From Cytophagales bacterium (GTDB lineage Bacteria > Bacteroidota > Bacteroidia > Cytophagales > Spirosomataceae), in assembly GCA_024742395.1 (NCBI GenBank), contig JANSYO010000022.1:1-60572 (forward strand): a stretch of DNA of 60,572 nucleotides, read 5' to 3'. The translations under genes and the position numbers were made by a program. Shown in pieces: positions 15,550-25,293 of the stretch. Every line of letters starts with the position of its first letter. Within the stretch, counting starts at the first letter, position 1. The notes under the pieces are model-generated. The model saw only the letters and a list, made by a program, of their open reading frames with translations. It made no database searches and was not told where the DNA came from.

Positions 15550-17742
15550 TTATAATGTCGTCTTTAAGGCGATGATAAAATTTCTTCCGGGGGCGGATAT
15601 TCCGGATGCGAAAAGTCGGTAGTTTCTATCAAAAATGTTTTCGAGAGAGGTTTGAATAAAGAACTTCTCTCGAATTTTTTTTGAATATCTAAAATTAAGT
15701 ATCCACCAGGCGGGCGTTCCATCTGCAGTGGCATACCTAAGGTTATCTTCCCCGTTTTCATTGTAATCTTCTAATTTCTTCCAGCCATTGAACAAACTAA
15801 AAAGTTCAAACCTGCCATAAGATTTAGATGGGTAGAGGACAGAAACCCGTCCAAACAGTGGAGGAATGTGATCTAAAGGTGACAAATCCTTCAGGTAATA
15901 GCCTTTAGTATAGCTTAGATTGGCCCCAAAATTCAGTGCAGAAACTTGTGCTTTTAAGCTGGAAGTTATTCCCCATATTCTAGCTATTCCGGCATTTTGA
16001 ACAGCAAAAATATCTGAAAGCTCATTTTGATAAATAATTTCAGTTTGACCGTTCAAATTATACGGCAAAACCGATAGAATATTCTGAAAGCTAATCAGGT
16101 AAATACTCGAGTTAAAACTAAATTCATCAGGCATGTTAAATTCCAAGTTCAAATCAAAAGATTGTGTTTTCTCCGACTTCAAATTGATATTGGGAACAAT
16201 TAAAACACCTGGTCTTGAATCGAATACTTTCGAGAAGTCATCTACATTGGGGACTCTGAAGCCACTTGACCAATTAGTAGCAAGCTTTATAGAATTAGAT
16301 GGCAAGTAAACCAAGCCAAAGTTACCTACCATATTATTTACACTTTGTCTCAAATTCTCACCATTGACAGATACATATGTTTTGTCATTAAATTCAGCCT
16401 TAAGATTTGTGACATTGTATCGCAAACCACCGTTCAAAAAAAGCTTATTGTCTAGAATTTCATATTTATCCGAGGCAAAAAATGAATATGAATTCATTAG
16501 GCTTCCACCATCGGGGTATCTGGTAGAAGAAATTTGCTTTGAACCATTTATTATATTGAAACTAAACGCATTAGAATTGACGACATTGCTAAAATACTCT
16601 GCACCATAGGTAAAGCTATGGTTTGTCAAATCTTTTCTAAAGTCAAAGTTTACTGAACCAACATCCACTTTTTCATTTTGGCTGATGAGTTGTTCAGAAT
16701 TAAAACGACGGCTATTTCTGCTTTCTTTAAAACCTTGATAGGCTACTGTCATCTGTGCCTTAGTAAAAAGCCTTTTGTCAAACACATTTAGACTGTAGGC
16801 CATCAGGCTCCGGTTCTCAGGTCCATAATACCAACTTGCATACCTCGGAATACCGTTATCTTCTTCCGTTAAGCGGTCATATCTTGGAACATCTGAAGTA
16901 AGTGAATATTGAATATTTATCTCGTGGCTTATCTTTTCAGAACTTTGAACAGTGACTTTATTGACCAAATCAAACTGACTATACCCACTAAATTTCTGTA
17001 TATTAACATTGCCGTTTGGCACAATCAGGTCTTCGGCATTAACTCTGTCAACATAAAAGAACCTTTTACCAAAATCAGGATATCTTTCACTCCTAAGAAC
17101 CCCTTGCTTAGTATCTCCATAATCACTAAAATTTAAACTGATTAACCAAGCCAATTTTTCACCCCCAATATTGTAATCCAGGTGATAGGTCTTTTCATTA
17201 ATGGCATTTGAATATCTTAATGAAGCATTAAGTGATCTTTTATTTGGTTCAGCTGATCGGGTATTGAAGGCAATGACTCCTCCAAGAGCATCGCTACCAT
17301 GAGCTATGGAAGATGATCCGTATATAACATCTATACTCTCAAGAATATTTTGATCTAAACGGAGCACATTCTGCAAATGTCCTGACCTAAATATGGCATT
17401 GTTTATCCTTACACCATCTACTATCAAGAGAATTCTACTAGCCTCTAAACCTCTCAATACAGGGCTACCTCCACCGGCTTGGCTTTTCTGAACAAATATC
17501 TCTCCTGTATTTAATAATAGCTCAGCAGTAGAAGGGGCATTTTGAAAGAAAATGTCTTCTCGCCGAATTCTTGAAACAGAGTACGGTATCTCTCGCTTTC
17601 TTTCTTCAAATCTATTAACCTTAACCAGAACATCATTTAGCGTTATCACTTTTTGAAGACTATCATCTTTCGAGAGGCCTGGTAAGGAATCGCAAGGCGA
17701 AGACAAAACGGAAAACAGAAAATAGGAAAGTAACAACTTCAT
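15550..17742 (-). CDS. TonB-dependent outer-membrane receptor
   Basis: 730 residues. A short signal peptide is followed by a possible TonB box (VITLNDVLV, about 32-40) and a plug domain holding ILLIVDGVRINNA, LESIDVIYGSSS and the GSDALGGVI signature. A beta-barrel follows, with a conserved end (LENIFDRNYRLFASG...PGRNF). No N-terminal carboxypeptidase-like domain is present, so this is a classical receptor and not a SusC. The plug resembles heme/siderophore-type receptors, but the ligand is not certain. A small lipoprotein gene lies 24 bp upstream on the same strand and is probably cotranscribed. Confidence 0.9.
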   Translation of the reverse strand: MKLLLSYFLFSVLSSPCDSLPGLSKDDSLQKVITLNDVLVKVNRFEERKREIPYSVSRIRREDIFFQNAPSTAELLLNTGEIFVQKSQAGGGSPVLRGLEASRILLIVDGVRINNAIFRSGHLQNVLRLDQNILESIDVIYGSSSIAHGSDALGGVIAFNTRSAEPNKRSLNASLRYSNAINEKTYHLDYNIGGEKLAWLISLNFSDYGDTKQGVLRSERYPDFGKRFFYVDRVNAEDLIVPNGNVNIQKFSGYSQFDLVNKVTVQSSEKISHEINIQYSLTSDVPRYDRLTEEDNGIPRYASWYYGPENRSLMAYSLNVFDKRLFTKAQMTVAYQGFKESRNSRRFNSEQLISQNEKVDVGSVNFDFRKDLTNHSFTYGAEYFSNVVNSNAFSFNIINGSKQISSTRYPDGGSLMNSYSFFASDKYEILDNKLFLNGGLRYNVTNLKAEFNDKTYVSVNGENLRQSVNNMVGNFGLVYLPSNSIKLATNWSSGFRVPNVDDFSKVFDSRPGVLIVPNINLKSEKTQSFDLNLEFNMPDEFSFNSSIYLISFQNILSVLPYNLNGQTEIIYQNELSDIFAVQNAGIARIWGITSSLKAQVSALNFGANLSYTKGYYLKDLSPLDHIPPLFGRVSVLYPSKSYGRFELFSLFNGWKKLEDYNENGEDNLRYATADGTPAWWILNFRYSKKIREKFFIQTSLENIFDRNYRLFASGISAPGRNFIIALKTTL

Positions 17743-17766
17743 TAACTCAACCCCTCATTTTTAACT

Positions 17767-18165
17767 CTATCTGATACCCGTATCCACATTTATTGTTATG
17801 ACACTAGTATTAGTTGAGTTGACAGAGAAAGAATTTGGATTGACTGTAATAGCTTTTCCTGCGTTACTAACTTCTATCGTGTATTGATCAAAGGGCAGCG
17901 TAACCTGAATGTTTGCGGGATAGGTTAAGGCAGCGTTATAAAACAGTTTAGAATTGTCTGAAGAGCTAAAAACCTTGGCTGAATAGCTACTGTAAATTTC
18001 ATTCAACTCAGTGTTACTTAGCCCACAGGGTGTAACATCATTTACATTAGCAACCGGGCATAAGGGTCCAATTTCCACGGCCAGGGTTACTGTGCTTGTA
18101 ATTTCACTACTAGTGCAAGCCAAACAGGATAAAACAACAAATAGAGAATATACAACCTTTTTCAT
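17767..18165 (-). CDS. Small lipoprotein with transthyretin-like fold, partner of the TonB receptor
   Basis: 132 residues with a lipoprotein signal (lipobox LSCLAC near residues 12-17). The mature part has a GPLCPV motif and a second Cys (TPCGL), then a beta-sandwich ending LPFDQYTIEV, as in carboxypeptidase-regulatory/prealbumin-like small lipoproteins of environmental bacteria. It lies 24 bp upstream of the TonB receptor, so a role in ligand capture is plausible but inferred. Function otherwise unknown. Confidence 0.72.
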   Translation of the reverse strand: MKKVVYSLFVVLSCLACTSSEITSTVTLAVEIGPLCPVANVNDVTPCGLSNTELNEIYSSYSAKVFSSSDNSKLFYNAALTYPANIQVTLPFDQYTIEVSNAGKAITVNPNSFSVNSTNTSVITINVDTGIR

Positions 18166-18217
18166 AGTACCATTATTTTTATGTAAAGATGAGCTTTTAT
18201 TACAATCAATTTTTTGA

Positions 18218-20392
18218 TTAATACGGACATCCTACAATTTTTGCCTCAAAAACAGCATTAGCTCCTGTTGAGACATTTGTGGTGGGCGTAGCAATAAGTG
18301 TGATTGACTTTCCTGCCTTATACTGTTTGTTACCTGTTATTTCTACATCCTGAGCGGTAATATCTTCTACCGCTTCAAAAGGAGCTAAAGTACCCGAACC
18401 CACAGCCAGGTCTTTTGGTATCACTGTAACATTCAATGAGTTAGTACTGGTAATTACCGGATTCGTTGAAACTATTCTTAATTTGTACCCATTGCCGCCT
18501 AATACAGAAGCAGGTACATTGGTTATTACAATCCCTGAAGTAGTTCCGGCTAAACTACCCACCTGAACAGGAGCACCGAAAGTACCTGCATTGTTTGATA
18601 ACTCAGCTTTAAACATATTTCCGGCTGTATATGTGCCTGCGGCTGTAAAGTTCAAATTATAATCTTTTTCGGCACAAAGTGTTCCGCTAATTGAAGTTAA
18701 GGTGATCTCGTTAGCCATAGACATAGAAAGTTTTGCCCAATACGTTGCCCATCTATCGTAAGTACCATTATTGGTTGTAGAATATTCTCCCAGTGACCAA
18801 AAATCAATTCCATTAACAGGATCTACCAAAGCAGTAAAGTAATCTCCCCATCTATTTCTGCTTCCGCCATACCTTTTATAATAGTGTTCAACACCCGCTT
18901 TATAAGTGTAATTGGAACTAAAGGTAGAAGAACCACCTAATTTTAGTGCATATGAGCTAGACGGGTAGGTAGTAGGTGAGAAATGAGCAAAATTAATTAA
19001 CACATCCTCATTGTCATTAATTGCAAGGCTGGGAAAAGCAAAACTGTTTGTTGGAACGGAATATGATCCCATGTTTGTGGTTCCATTATCTATTATTCTA
19101 CCCCATTCATTAATTGCAGCGGTGTTTGGGTTAACATTTAACCACTGAACAGCACCTCTATAAGTATCTGTAGGGCCATATCCTCCGGAGGAAGAGAAAA
19201 AGGCTGTATGTACTGCCCAAAGATTTCCATTTTTCAAAACAAGATTACACATCCTATGATCCCCATCATCTACCCCATTAGTCCTTGATGTCATATCCAT
19301 TTGTGGTGCCTGATTATAGTAATATGTTCCTCCTAGCCAACCGTTAGCTGCACCAAGTATTGGAAAACCAACATCAGATAATGACGGAGCCGATGGAGGA
19401 ACACCTGTGATTTTAAATAATTTATATGCTCCTAAACCATTATTCCAATTACTCATTAATGGTATATAATTAGTTGTATTATCTGCAACTACCGCAGGGG
19501 CTACTGTAAAACCTGAACTACTATTAGCAAACGCTATTTCATTTACTGAAGTAGCTAAACCCGAGAGTACGTCACTCTTTTTAATTACAAAAAGCTTAGC
19601 TTTCTCAAAAGAACCATCTACCTGAAACATATTGCCCGAAGCCACTATCCAATCCTTATTGTATCCTATAGTAGGAAAGTCAAACCAAATAGTTGTCTCG
19701 CCAATATTAGTTTTAAACTTGTATAGATACCAAGAACCAGTAGGATCGCTTGTATGAGAAACGGCCAAAAGTAGGTTCGAGGTAGCACTATTTGCTCCAT
19801 CTAAGTCAAAGAAATAAAATCGCTGCGTATGAGGATCGAAAAGAATCTTAGGATCATAAACCGAGGTTGTTTCTCTAATAGTTGAAAAAAAATCATTGTC
19901 ATCAATAAAAGTTGCATTCCCACCTGCCCTGTCTTGATATTGAATTCCGTTATTCAATGTCGTCATTACATGAGTAGGCCCTACCGCCCCTGCCACATCT
20001 GGAGGAATAGTCGCTATATTATCTATTATGGCATCAAACCCAACGGATGGGGCTAAGGAAGGTAAACTCAATGTCTGAAAATTCTCAGAATCTGTTATAC
20101 TGGGCTTACCGTTAAATAACTGAATGTTTTTTTCTTTTGGGAGAGGATTTGGAGGAATAAATATCTTATCTCCTGGTTTCTTAGGTTCAATTTCTACTTC
20201 TCGTGGGTTAGATAAATATTCATTCAACCTATCCTGGAAATTTGATATTACAGGAGTTCCTTCTGACCGGGTGATAGTCTCATAAGTACTTTGGCCATAA
20301 CTTGTTATTGAGAGAAAAAATAACGAAAGTAAGAGAGATTGTTTAAACTTATGACCATGAAGATCAGCATCAAATTTCTTTATAGTTTTCAT
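18218..20392 (-). CDS. Secreted protein with C-terminal 3-coathanger stack-like domain
   Basis: 724 residues. A signal peptide (hydrophobic core about 18-32, ending SYGQ) is followed by a Pro-rich segment and the motif IPPDVAGAVGPTHVMTTLN (start of a propeller-like domain seen in secreted Bacteroidota proteins). The middle has repeated Trp/Tyr/Gly-rich blades. The end has two Ig-like segments and a tail, AGKSITLIATPTT...FEAKI, resembling the 3-coathanger stack domain. No classical T9SS type A tail is visible. The substrate is unknown. It stands 53 bp upstream of the small lipoprotein on the same strand and could belong to the same unit. Confidence 0.75.
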   Translation of the reverse strand: MKTIKKFDADLHGHKFKQSLLLSLFFLSITSYGQSTYETITRSEGTPVISNFQDRLNEYLSNPREVEIEPKKPGDKIFIPPNPLPKEKNIQLFNGKPSITDSENFQTLSLPSLAPSVGFDAIIDNIATIPPDVAGAVGPTHVMTTLNNGIQYQDRAGGNATFIDDNDFFSTIRETTSVYDPKILFDPHTQRFYFFDLDGANSATSNLLLAVSHTSDPTGSWYLYKFKTNIGETTIWFDFPTIGYNKDWIVASGNMFQVDGSFEKAKLFVIKKSDVLSGLATSVNEIAFANSSSGFTVAPAVVADNTTNYIPLMSNWNNGLGAYKLFKITGVPPSAPSLSDVGFPILGAANGWLGGTYYYNQAPQMDMTSRTNGVDDGDHRMCNLVLKNGNLWAVHTAFFSSSGGYGPTDTYRGAVQWLNVNPNTAAINEWGRIIDNGTTNMGSYSVPTNSFAFPSLAINDNEDVLINFAHFSPTTYPSSSYALKLGGSSTFSSNYTYKAGVEHYYKRYGGSRNRWGDYFTALVDPVNGIDFWSLGEYSTTNNGTYDRWATYWAKLSMSMANEITLTSISGTLCAEKDYNLNFTAAGTYTAGNMFKAELSNNAGTFGAPVQVGSLAGTTSGIVITNVPASVLGGNGYKLRIVSTNPVITSTNSLNVTVIPKDLAVGSGTLAPFEAVEDITAQDVEITGNKQYKAGKSITLIATPTTNVSTGANAVFEAKIVGCPY

Positions 20393-20499
20393 GTTGAGGT
20401 TGTTTATTAGCCCTCAACAATACTACAAAGTTTAATTCGCATTTAGAAAAATTCTTATCTTACGGTTTTACAGGCTAATAATCAGCACTTTAACAACTA

Positions 20500-23382
20500 T
20501 CAAAAGCCCCCTCGATCATAATAAACTCTTCTTCTACTAAGCTTTAAATCAGATAAAAGTGAAGACCGCACACGTAAATCAAAACTATAATTACTCACCC
20601 TTTGACTATTTCCAGCTATTGGGGTCCAATTAAAACTCATATCCCAGCAATGTAGCTCTCTCATCATCCCAATGTTTGTTAACGTTACTTGATTAAAAAC
20701 GAAATCCCAACCTGTGCTGTACGTTATTTTCCATTTGGGTGTAAGACTGAAATCTCCCTGAACTTGCAAAGCCTGCACTACTCTCGGATCAGACAATCCT
20801 TGTTTTATGTAGTTTAGGTTATAGCTCAGATTGACCGACCAAGGAATTGAGAAATCTACATATGCCATTGGATTGGCTTTTACAAACTGCTCCATAGCTT
20901 CTCTTGCGGGATCACCTGAGGAGTTTAACGGCTTAGCCGGTTTCTTATTTTTATTAAACGTCTCCGGACTAAGTCTCGTACCTACCGATACGTTAAATCG
21001 ACTTAGATAAGCTCCCCCTCCGGTTCCGTCATAATTCCACTTTAAAGTCGAAAGCTTTTTACCCGCCAGGTTTGTTGTATTACCCTCATCTAATTCATAA
21101 GCATACGGGTCCAGGGTAGCATTAAAGTTTAGATTAATTAAATCTTTAAAAAGTCGAGTATTTGAGGAGAGATTAATATCCGAAAGTCTCATGGAGTCTT
21201 GTCTGGTAGACTCCGCCGTAAAAGGATCCAGATTATAACTAAAACTCAATCCCAGATTATCGATTAGAGATATTTTTTCAAAAGCATTTTCTGCCGTATC
21301 AGACTTTGATCTTAACTTAACTTCTACCTGATTTGTTAAACTAAAACTCATTGACCTTGACGCAGATGGCGAACTGCTGGTTCCAATGTATTTCGGCAGC
21401 CATCTGGCCTCTAACTCATCTTCTCTGACTCTGGTCTGCTGAAAAAACTGATTCTTCAAATCCGGGGTTAAAGAGAAGCTCAAAGAAGGAGCCATAGTAT
21501 GCCTAATAGCCGTCAGTCGTTTGGCCTTCTTGAAATTAAAAGTACCATAAACTCGCGTATTAAAACCACCATTAAACGAGTACTGATTCGCGAAATACGC
21601 CCCGCTAGTTGTATCTATTTTAACTGCATTTTCTTCCTCTAAAAAAGTATAATTGAGTTGTTTTGTAAATAACTCTCCTCTATAACTCACACCCGGGGTA
21701 AAGTTAATATACTTTGCCAGTTTAAAGTTTGGTAACGAAATAGGGACAGAGAAGGTAGTTCTAAACTGCCCGTTCTCATTAAACATTTCTTTGATGGCGT
21801 CAAAAGAGCTCAGATCTCTGACGGTTGTACTTGAAGATATCCCTAAGGCTTCGTCACGAAGCTCTTCCTCTGTTAATGGTTCATTCAAAACACCCACAAT
21901 GTTATAGTCATTGTAGTTTACGGTTCTGGTTTGACTTGTCAGGTTGTTAGATACCGTATATCCTCCTTGAAGGTTCACTCCTACTCTAAATGCATCATAC
22001 CAATTCCCCAATCTCTTTTTTTCAGGTACAAAAGGATTAAATTGGTTAACCCCAATACTGTAATTCGCACTTCCATTCAATACTTTAGTAGAAACGTTCT
22101 GGTCAACTCTTAAGCTGGTATTTGTTCTTACTAATTTCCCGAAATTCTTTCCGTATTGGACAGAAGAGCCGAAAGTATTATTGGTGTATTGATCAATGGC
22201 ATCTAAACGCCTGTTATTTTGGTTAAAGCTATTACTCACAAGGTTAACAGAAGCCGAAAAGCTTCTATCCGTTCTTCGATTCTGAGGCGAATGCGACCAG
22301 GTTACATTGAAGTCTTTTGAGGCCGCCTGCTCTGATAGTTCATCTCCCGGCTTGTTATAATTAAACTGCACATTTACATTTCCGGCCGACTTGTATCTTT
22401 TCGTATATTGAGATTGAATACCTAAGCCCCAACTACCCTTAGAGTATATTTGACCCAATACCTTGGCACCGATGTATTCATTAAATGCATGGTAATAGCC
22501 AAAGTCTCTAAAGTAAAAACCCCTGTTATTAGGCTCTTCACCATAGGTACCCATGATAAAACCCGAAGTACCAATTTCCTTCTTCTTGGGGACGGGGAAA
22601 AACCCGAAGGGAAGCCCCACAGGTAACGGAATTCCTGCTAAAACGAAATTAAACGGCCCGGAAATAATAGATTTCTTATTGACTAACTTAATTTTCTTTG
22701 AAGCAATGTGAAAATGCGGTTCAGCTAAATCACATGTAGTGTATTTGCTGTCAACAAGGTATAAGTTATCTTCCGCATCTTTCTTCACTTTGTCACCCTG
22801 AATAATCCCTTCACCTTCCTGGGTGACAATATGTTTGATGATTGCCTTTCTGGATCTAAAATTGTATCGTATTGTGTCGGTATTGTAGGAGTCTGCACCT
22901 TGGCTAAAAACTGGTTTACCCTTAACTTTCTCACCGTATTGCACGGTTGAGTCTGGCAATCCATGAGCAAAAACCTCATTTCGGCCCCAACTTAATCTTA
23001 TAAAATCTGCTTTTAGGCTAATATCTCCGTAGTCTACTGTGGCATTTCCATACAAGTAAATGGTCTCTCCGTCTACATCCATCACAGTAGAATCTTCAGC
23101 AAAATATTCGACGGTAGTTTCCAGATCATTCTCTGTACTTCTTAAAGAATCGGGTATCACAGAAACCACAGTATCTCTCTTACTCTGAGGTAGTTTACGT
23201 TGATTTTGCCCTTGAGGAGCTCCGGCCGAATTATTTCCAAATCGGTTTAAGTTACCTTGAGAAATAGCGGCTACATTGATCAGGAAAAAGAATAAAAATA
23301 GGGCCGCTTTAAGCAATGCCCCTGAACCTATTCTCGTTCTGACCAAAATAACTGTATTTCTAAATTTTTCCTTTATCAGCAA
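20500..23382 (-). CDS. lptD: LPS-assembly outer-membrane protein LptD (Bacteroidota type)
   Basis: Inserts lipopolysaccharide into the outer leaflet of the outer membrane. 960 residues: a hydrophobic signal about residues 24-42, a Gln/Asn-rich linker, and an OstA-like beta-jellyroll (about 85-240; for example ATVDYGDISLKADFIRL). The LptD hallmark region follows (GIPLPVGLPFGFFPVP and SGFIMGTYGE), then a long beta-barrel to the end. The size is typical for Bacteroidota LptD. It diverges from an amidase gene across 94 bp. The lptD-amidase-mlaD order is an envelope-biogenesis arrangement I know from other Bacteroidota. Confidence 0.92.
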   Translation of the reverse strand: MLIKEKFRNTVILVRTRIGSGALLKAALFLFFFLINVAAISQGNLNRFGNNSAGAPQGQNQRKLPQSKRDTVVSVIPDSLRSTENDLETTVEYFAEDSTVMDVDGETIYLYGNATVDYGDISLKADFIRLSWGRNEVFAHGLPDSTVQYGEKVKGKPVFSQGADSYNTDTIRYNFRSRKAIIKHIVTQEGEGIIQGDKVKKDAEDNLYLVDSKYTTCDLAEPHFHIASKKIKLVNKKSIISGPFNFVLAGIPLPVGLPFGFFPVPKKKEIGTSGFIMGTYGEEPNNRGFYFRDFGYYHAFNEYIGAKVLGQIYSKGSWGLGIQSQYTKRYKSAGNVNVQFNYNKPGDELSEQAASKDFNVTWSHSPQNRRTDRSFSASVNLVSNSFNQNNRRLDAIDQYTNNTFGSSVQYGKNFGKLVRTNTSLRVDQNVSTKVLNGSANYSIGVNQFNPFVPEKKRLGNWYDAFRVGVNLQGGYTVSNNLTSQTRTVNYNDYNIVGVLNEPLTEEELRDEALGISSSTTVRDLSSFDAIKEMFNENGQFRTTFSVPISLPNFKLAKYINFTPGVSYRGELFTKQLNYTFLEEENAVKIDTTSGAYFANQYSFNGGFNTRVYGTFNFKKAKRLTAIRHTMAPSLSFSLTPDLKNQFFQQTRVREDELEARWLPKYIGTSSSPSASRSMSFSLTNQVEVKLRSKSDTAENAFEKISLIDNLGLSFSYNLDPFTAESTRQDSMRLSDINLSSNTRLFKDLINLNFNATLDPYAYELDEGNTTNLAGKKLSTLKWNYDGTGGGAYLSRFNVSVGTRLSPETFNKNKKPAKPLNSSGDPAREAMEQFVKANPMAYVDFSIPWSVNLSYNLNYIKQGLSDPRVVQALQVQGDFSLTPKWKITYSTGWDFVFNQVTLTNIGMMRELHCWDMSFNWTPIAGNSQRVSNYSFDLRVRSSLLSDLKLSRRRVYYDRGGF

Positions 23383-23400
23383 AAAACGTAAATTTGTTTA

Positions 23401-23408
23401 CAAAAGTA
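23401..23408 (-). promoter_or_regulatory. -7 box of the lptD promoter
   Basis: On the minus strand this reads TACTTTTG, a full TAnnTTTG match 18 bp before the lptD ATG. The upstream TTG element is not obvious. Confidence 0.5.
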
Positions 23409-23476
23409 GGGTAAAACTGCTTTCCTATAACGAAACGTGCTTTAAAATATCGTGTTAAATTAACCTAAATAACACT

Positions 23477-24259
23477 ATGCTTTCCAAAAATAAAATCACA
23501 CTGCCGCTCCTGCTGCTGGCTACCATATTGTTCTCTTTCTCTACCTGGGAGAGCAAATCTTTAAACGAAGTAAAGAAAATTGTCATAGATGCCGGTCATG
23601 GAGGAAAAGACCCGGGAACTGCCGGAGGCAAAGAAAAAAGATACGCACTGGATATTGCTCTGAGACTGGGCGAAAAAATTGAAAAACAACTCAAAGGTGT
23701 AGAAGTAGTTTATACCAGAAAGTCAGATGTTTTTATTCCTTTAAATGAACGGGCAGCTATAGCTAATAGAGAAAAGGCAGATTTGTTTATTTCTATACAT
23801 TGCAATGCTTTCAAGTCCTCTCATGCCAGTGGTACAGAAACCTATGTTATGGGTCTGCATAAAACAGAAGCGAATCTGGATCTGGCCAAAAGAGAAAACA
23901 ACGTGATTCTGATGGAGGACAATTATTCAAAATCATACAAAGGATTTAACCCTAATTCTCCTTTAGCTCATATTATGTTGGCAAATTACCAGTCGGCATT
24001 TATGAACCAAAGCATGGATTTCGCCTCTCGTGTTGAGAATCAATTTGTCAGACATGGAAACAAAAGTCGGGGAGTTAAACAAGCTGGTTTCCTGGTAATA
24101 TGGGAGACCACCATGCCGAGTGTCTTAATTGAAACTGGATATCTCTCAAATCCGGAAGATGCACGCAAACTGGGATCTGAGCAAGGAAGAGACAATATAG
24201 CGGAAGCTATCTACAAAGCTTTTTATTCTTACAAATCTGACATAGAACAAAACCAATAA
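23477..24259 (+). CDS. N-acetylmuramoyl-L-alanine amidase (Amidase_3)
   Basis: A zinc hydrolase that removes stem peptides from peptidoglycan during cell separation. 260 residues: an N-terminal hydrophobic segment (about 8-22), then the catalytic domain. The zinc ligands and catalytic residues are visible as His41 (DAGHGGKDPG), Glu53 (GKEKR), His108 (SIHCNA) and Glu219 (LIETGYLSN). No LysM or SH3 domain is attached. The signal may be cleaved or serve as an anchor. It is followed after 54 bp by mlaD, probably as one operon. Confidence 0.93.
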   Translation: MLSKNKITLPLLLLATILFSFSTWESKSLNEVKKIVIDAGHGGKDPGTAGGKEKRYALDIALRLGEKIEKQLKGVEVVYTRKSDVFIPLNERAAIANREKADLFISIHCNAFKSSHASGTETYVMGLHKTEANLDLAKRENNVILMEDNYSKSYKGFNPNSPLAHIMLANYQSAFMNQSMDFASRVENQFVRHGNKSRGVKQAGFLVIWETTMPSVLIETGYLSNPEDARKLGSEQGRDNIAEAIYKAFYSYKSDIEQNQ

Positions 24260-24313
24260 GGCATTATATTTGTACTCTAAGCAAAAAAAGCTTTCGCATT
24301 TAAAACGAGGTGT

Positions 24314-25264
24314 ATGAAAATTAGTAAAGAAGCTAAGGTAGGTTTGCTCGGAATAATTTCTTTGGGGATCCTGTACTTAGGTTTCAATTTCCTTAAAGGT
24401 CTTGACTTATTCTCAACAGAAAATGAATATCAGGTAGTTTTTAAGGAAGTAAACGGTCTGCAAAACTCAAACCAGGTGACATACAAAGGTGTAACCGTAG
24501 GTAGAGTCATGGATATGGAGACAGACCAAGAGAACGATCAGATAAAAGTAACTTTAGCGGTTAACAAGAAAATAAAAGTAACAGATAAAACTGTTGCTCT
24601 GCTGGCAGATGATGGTCTTATAGGTGGAAAACTCATAAAACTTAATGTTTTACCAGGGGGCGAATTACAAGAAGGCGGTCAATTAATTGGTGAAATAGAA
24701 TTAGGCCTTGCGGATGCAGCTATTCAGGAGATTACTCCGGCTCTTTCGCATGTAGACTCATTGGTACTTACCTTAACAAAGGTGGTAAAGGAGTTTGAAC
24801 ATACCGGAGCCGCTTTAAAGACCTTAATGGCTTCGGCCACTCAAACTACAGAAGGTGTAAACGGAGTGCTGGCGAAAAATCAGGCCAGTTTGGCAAAAAT
24901 TACTACAAATGCTGCAGTTTTGACCTCAAATTTAAATGACCTGACTACCAGTCTTGATTCACAGATGACTCCCATTATGAAACAAACAGGTCAATTTACT
25001 CAAAACCTAAGTACCTTGGAACTGGAGAAAACGGTGAGTAACCTAAACACTACCATTGCCGGACTTCAAGGCATACTGGCAGATGTAAACAATGGAGAAG
25101 GTACATTAGGCAAGCTTACCTCTGATGATTCTCTCTATATTAACATGGATAACACCGCAGCATCCTTAGATGCTCTACTATCCGATATGAAATCTAATCC
25201 TCGCAGATATGTGCACTTTTCGCTTTTTGGAGGAAAAGATAAAAGTGATAAGAAGAAGAAGTAA
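24314..25264 (+). CDS. mlaD: MlaD/MCE-family phospholipid transport protein
   Basis: 316 residues. One N-terminal transmembrane helix (about 8-24), an MCE domain (about 37-118, with VTYKGVTVGRV and the LIGGKLIKL strand), then a long helical region rich in Thr/Asn/Leu (about 130-290) that probably builds a hexameric coiled channel, and a Lys-rich tail. It is the periplasmic substrate-binding component of the ABC system that moves phospholipids between membranes. The partner permease and ATPase (mlaE, mlaF) are not in the window. Confidence 0.88.
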   Translation: MKISKEAKVGLLGIISLGILYLGFNFLKGLDLFSTENEYQVVFKEVNGLQNSNQVTYKGVTVGRVMDMETDQENDQIKVTLAVNKKIKVTDKTVALLADDGLIGGKLIKLNVLPGGELQEGGQLIGEIELGLADAAIQEITPALSHVDSLVLTLTKVVKEFEHTGAALKTLMASATQTTEGVNGVLAKNQASLAKITTNAAVLTSNLNDLTTSLDSQMTPIMKQTGQFTQNLSTLELEKTVSNLNTTIAGLQGILADVNNGEGTLGKLTSDDSLYINMDNTAASLDALLSDMKSNPRRYVHFSLFGGKDKSDKKKK

Positions 25265-25293
25265 TTGAAACCTAGTTTTCAAAAGAAGAGAGT

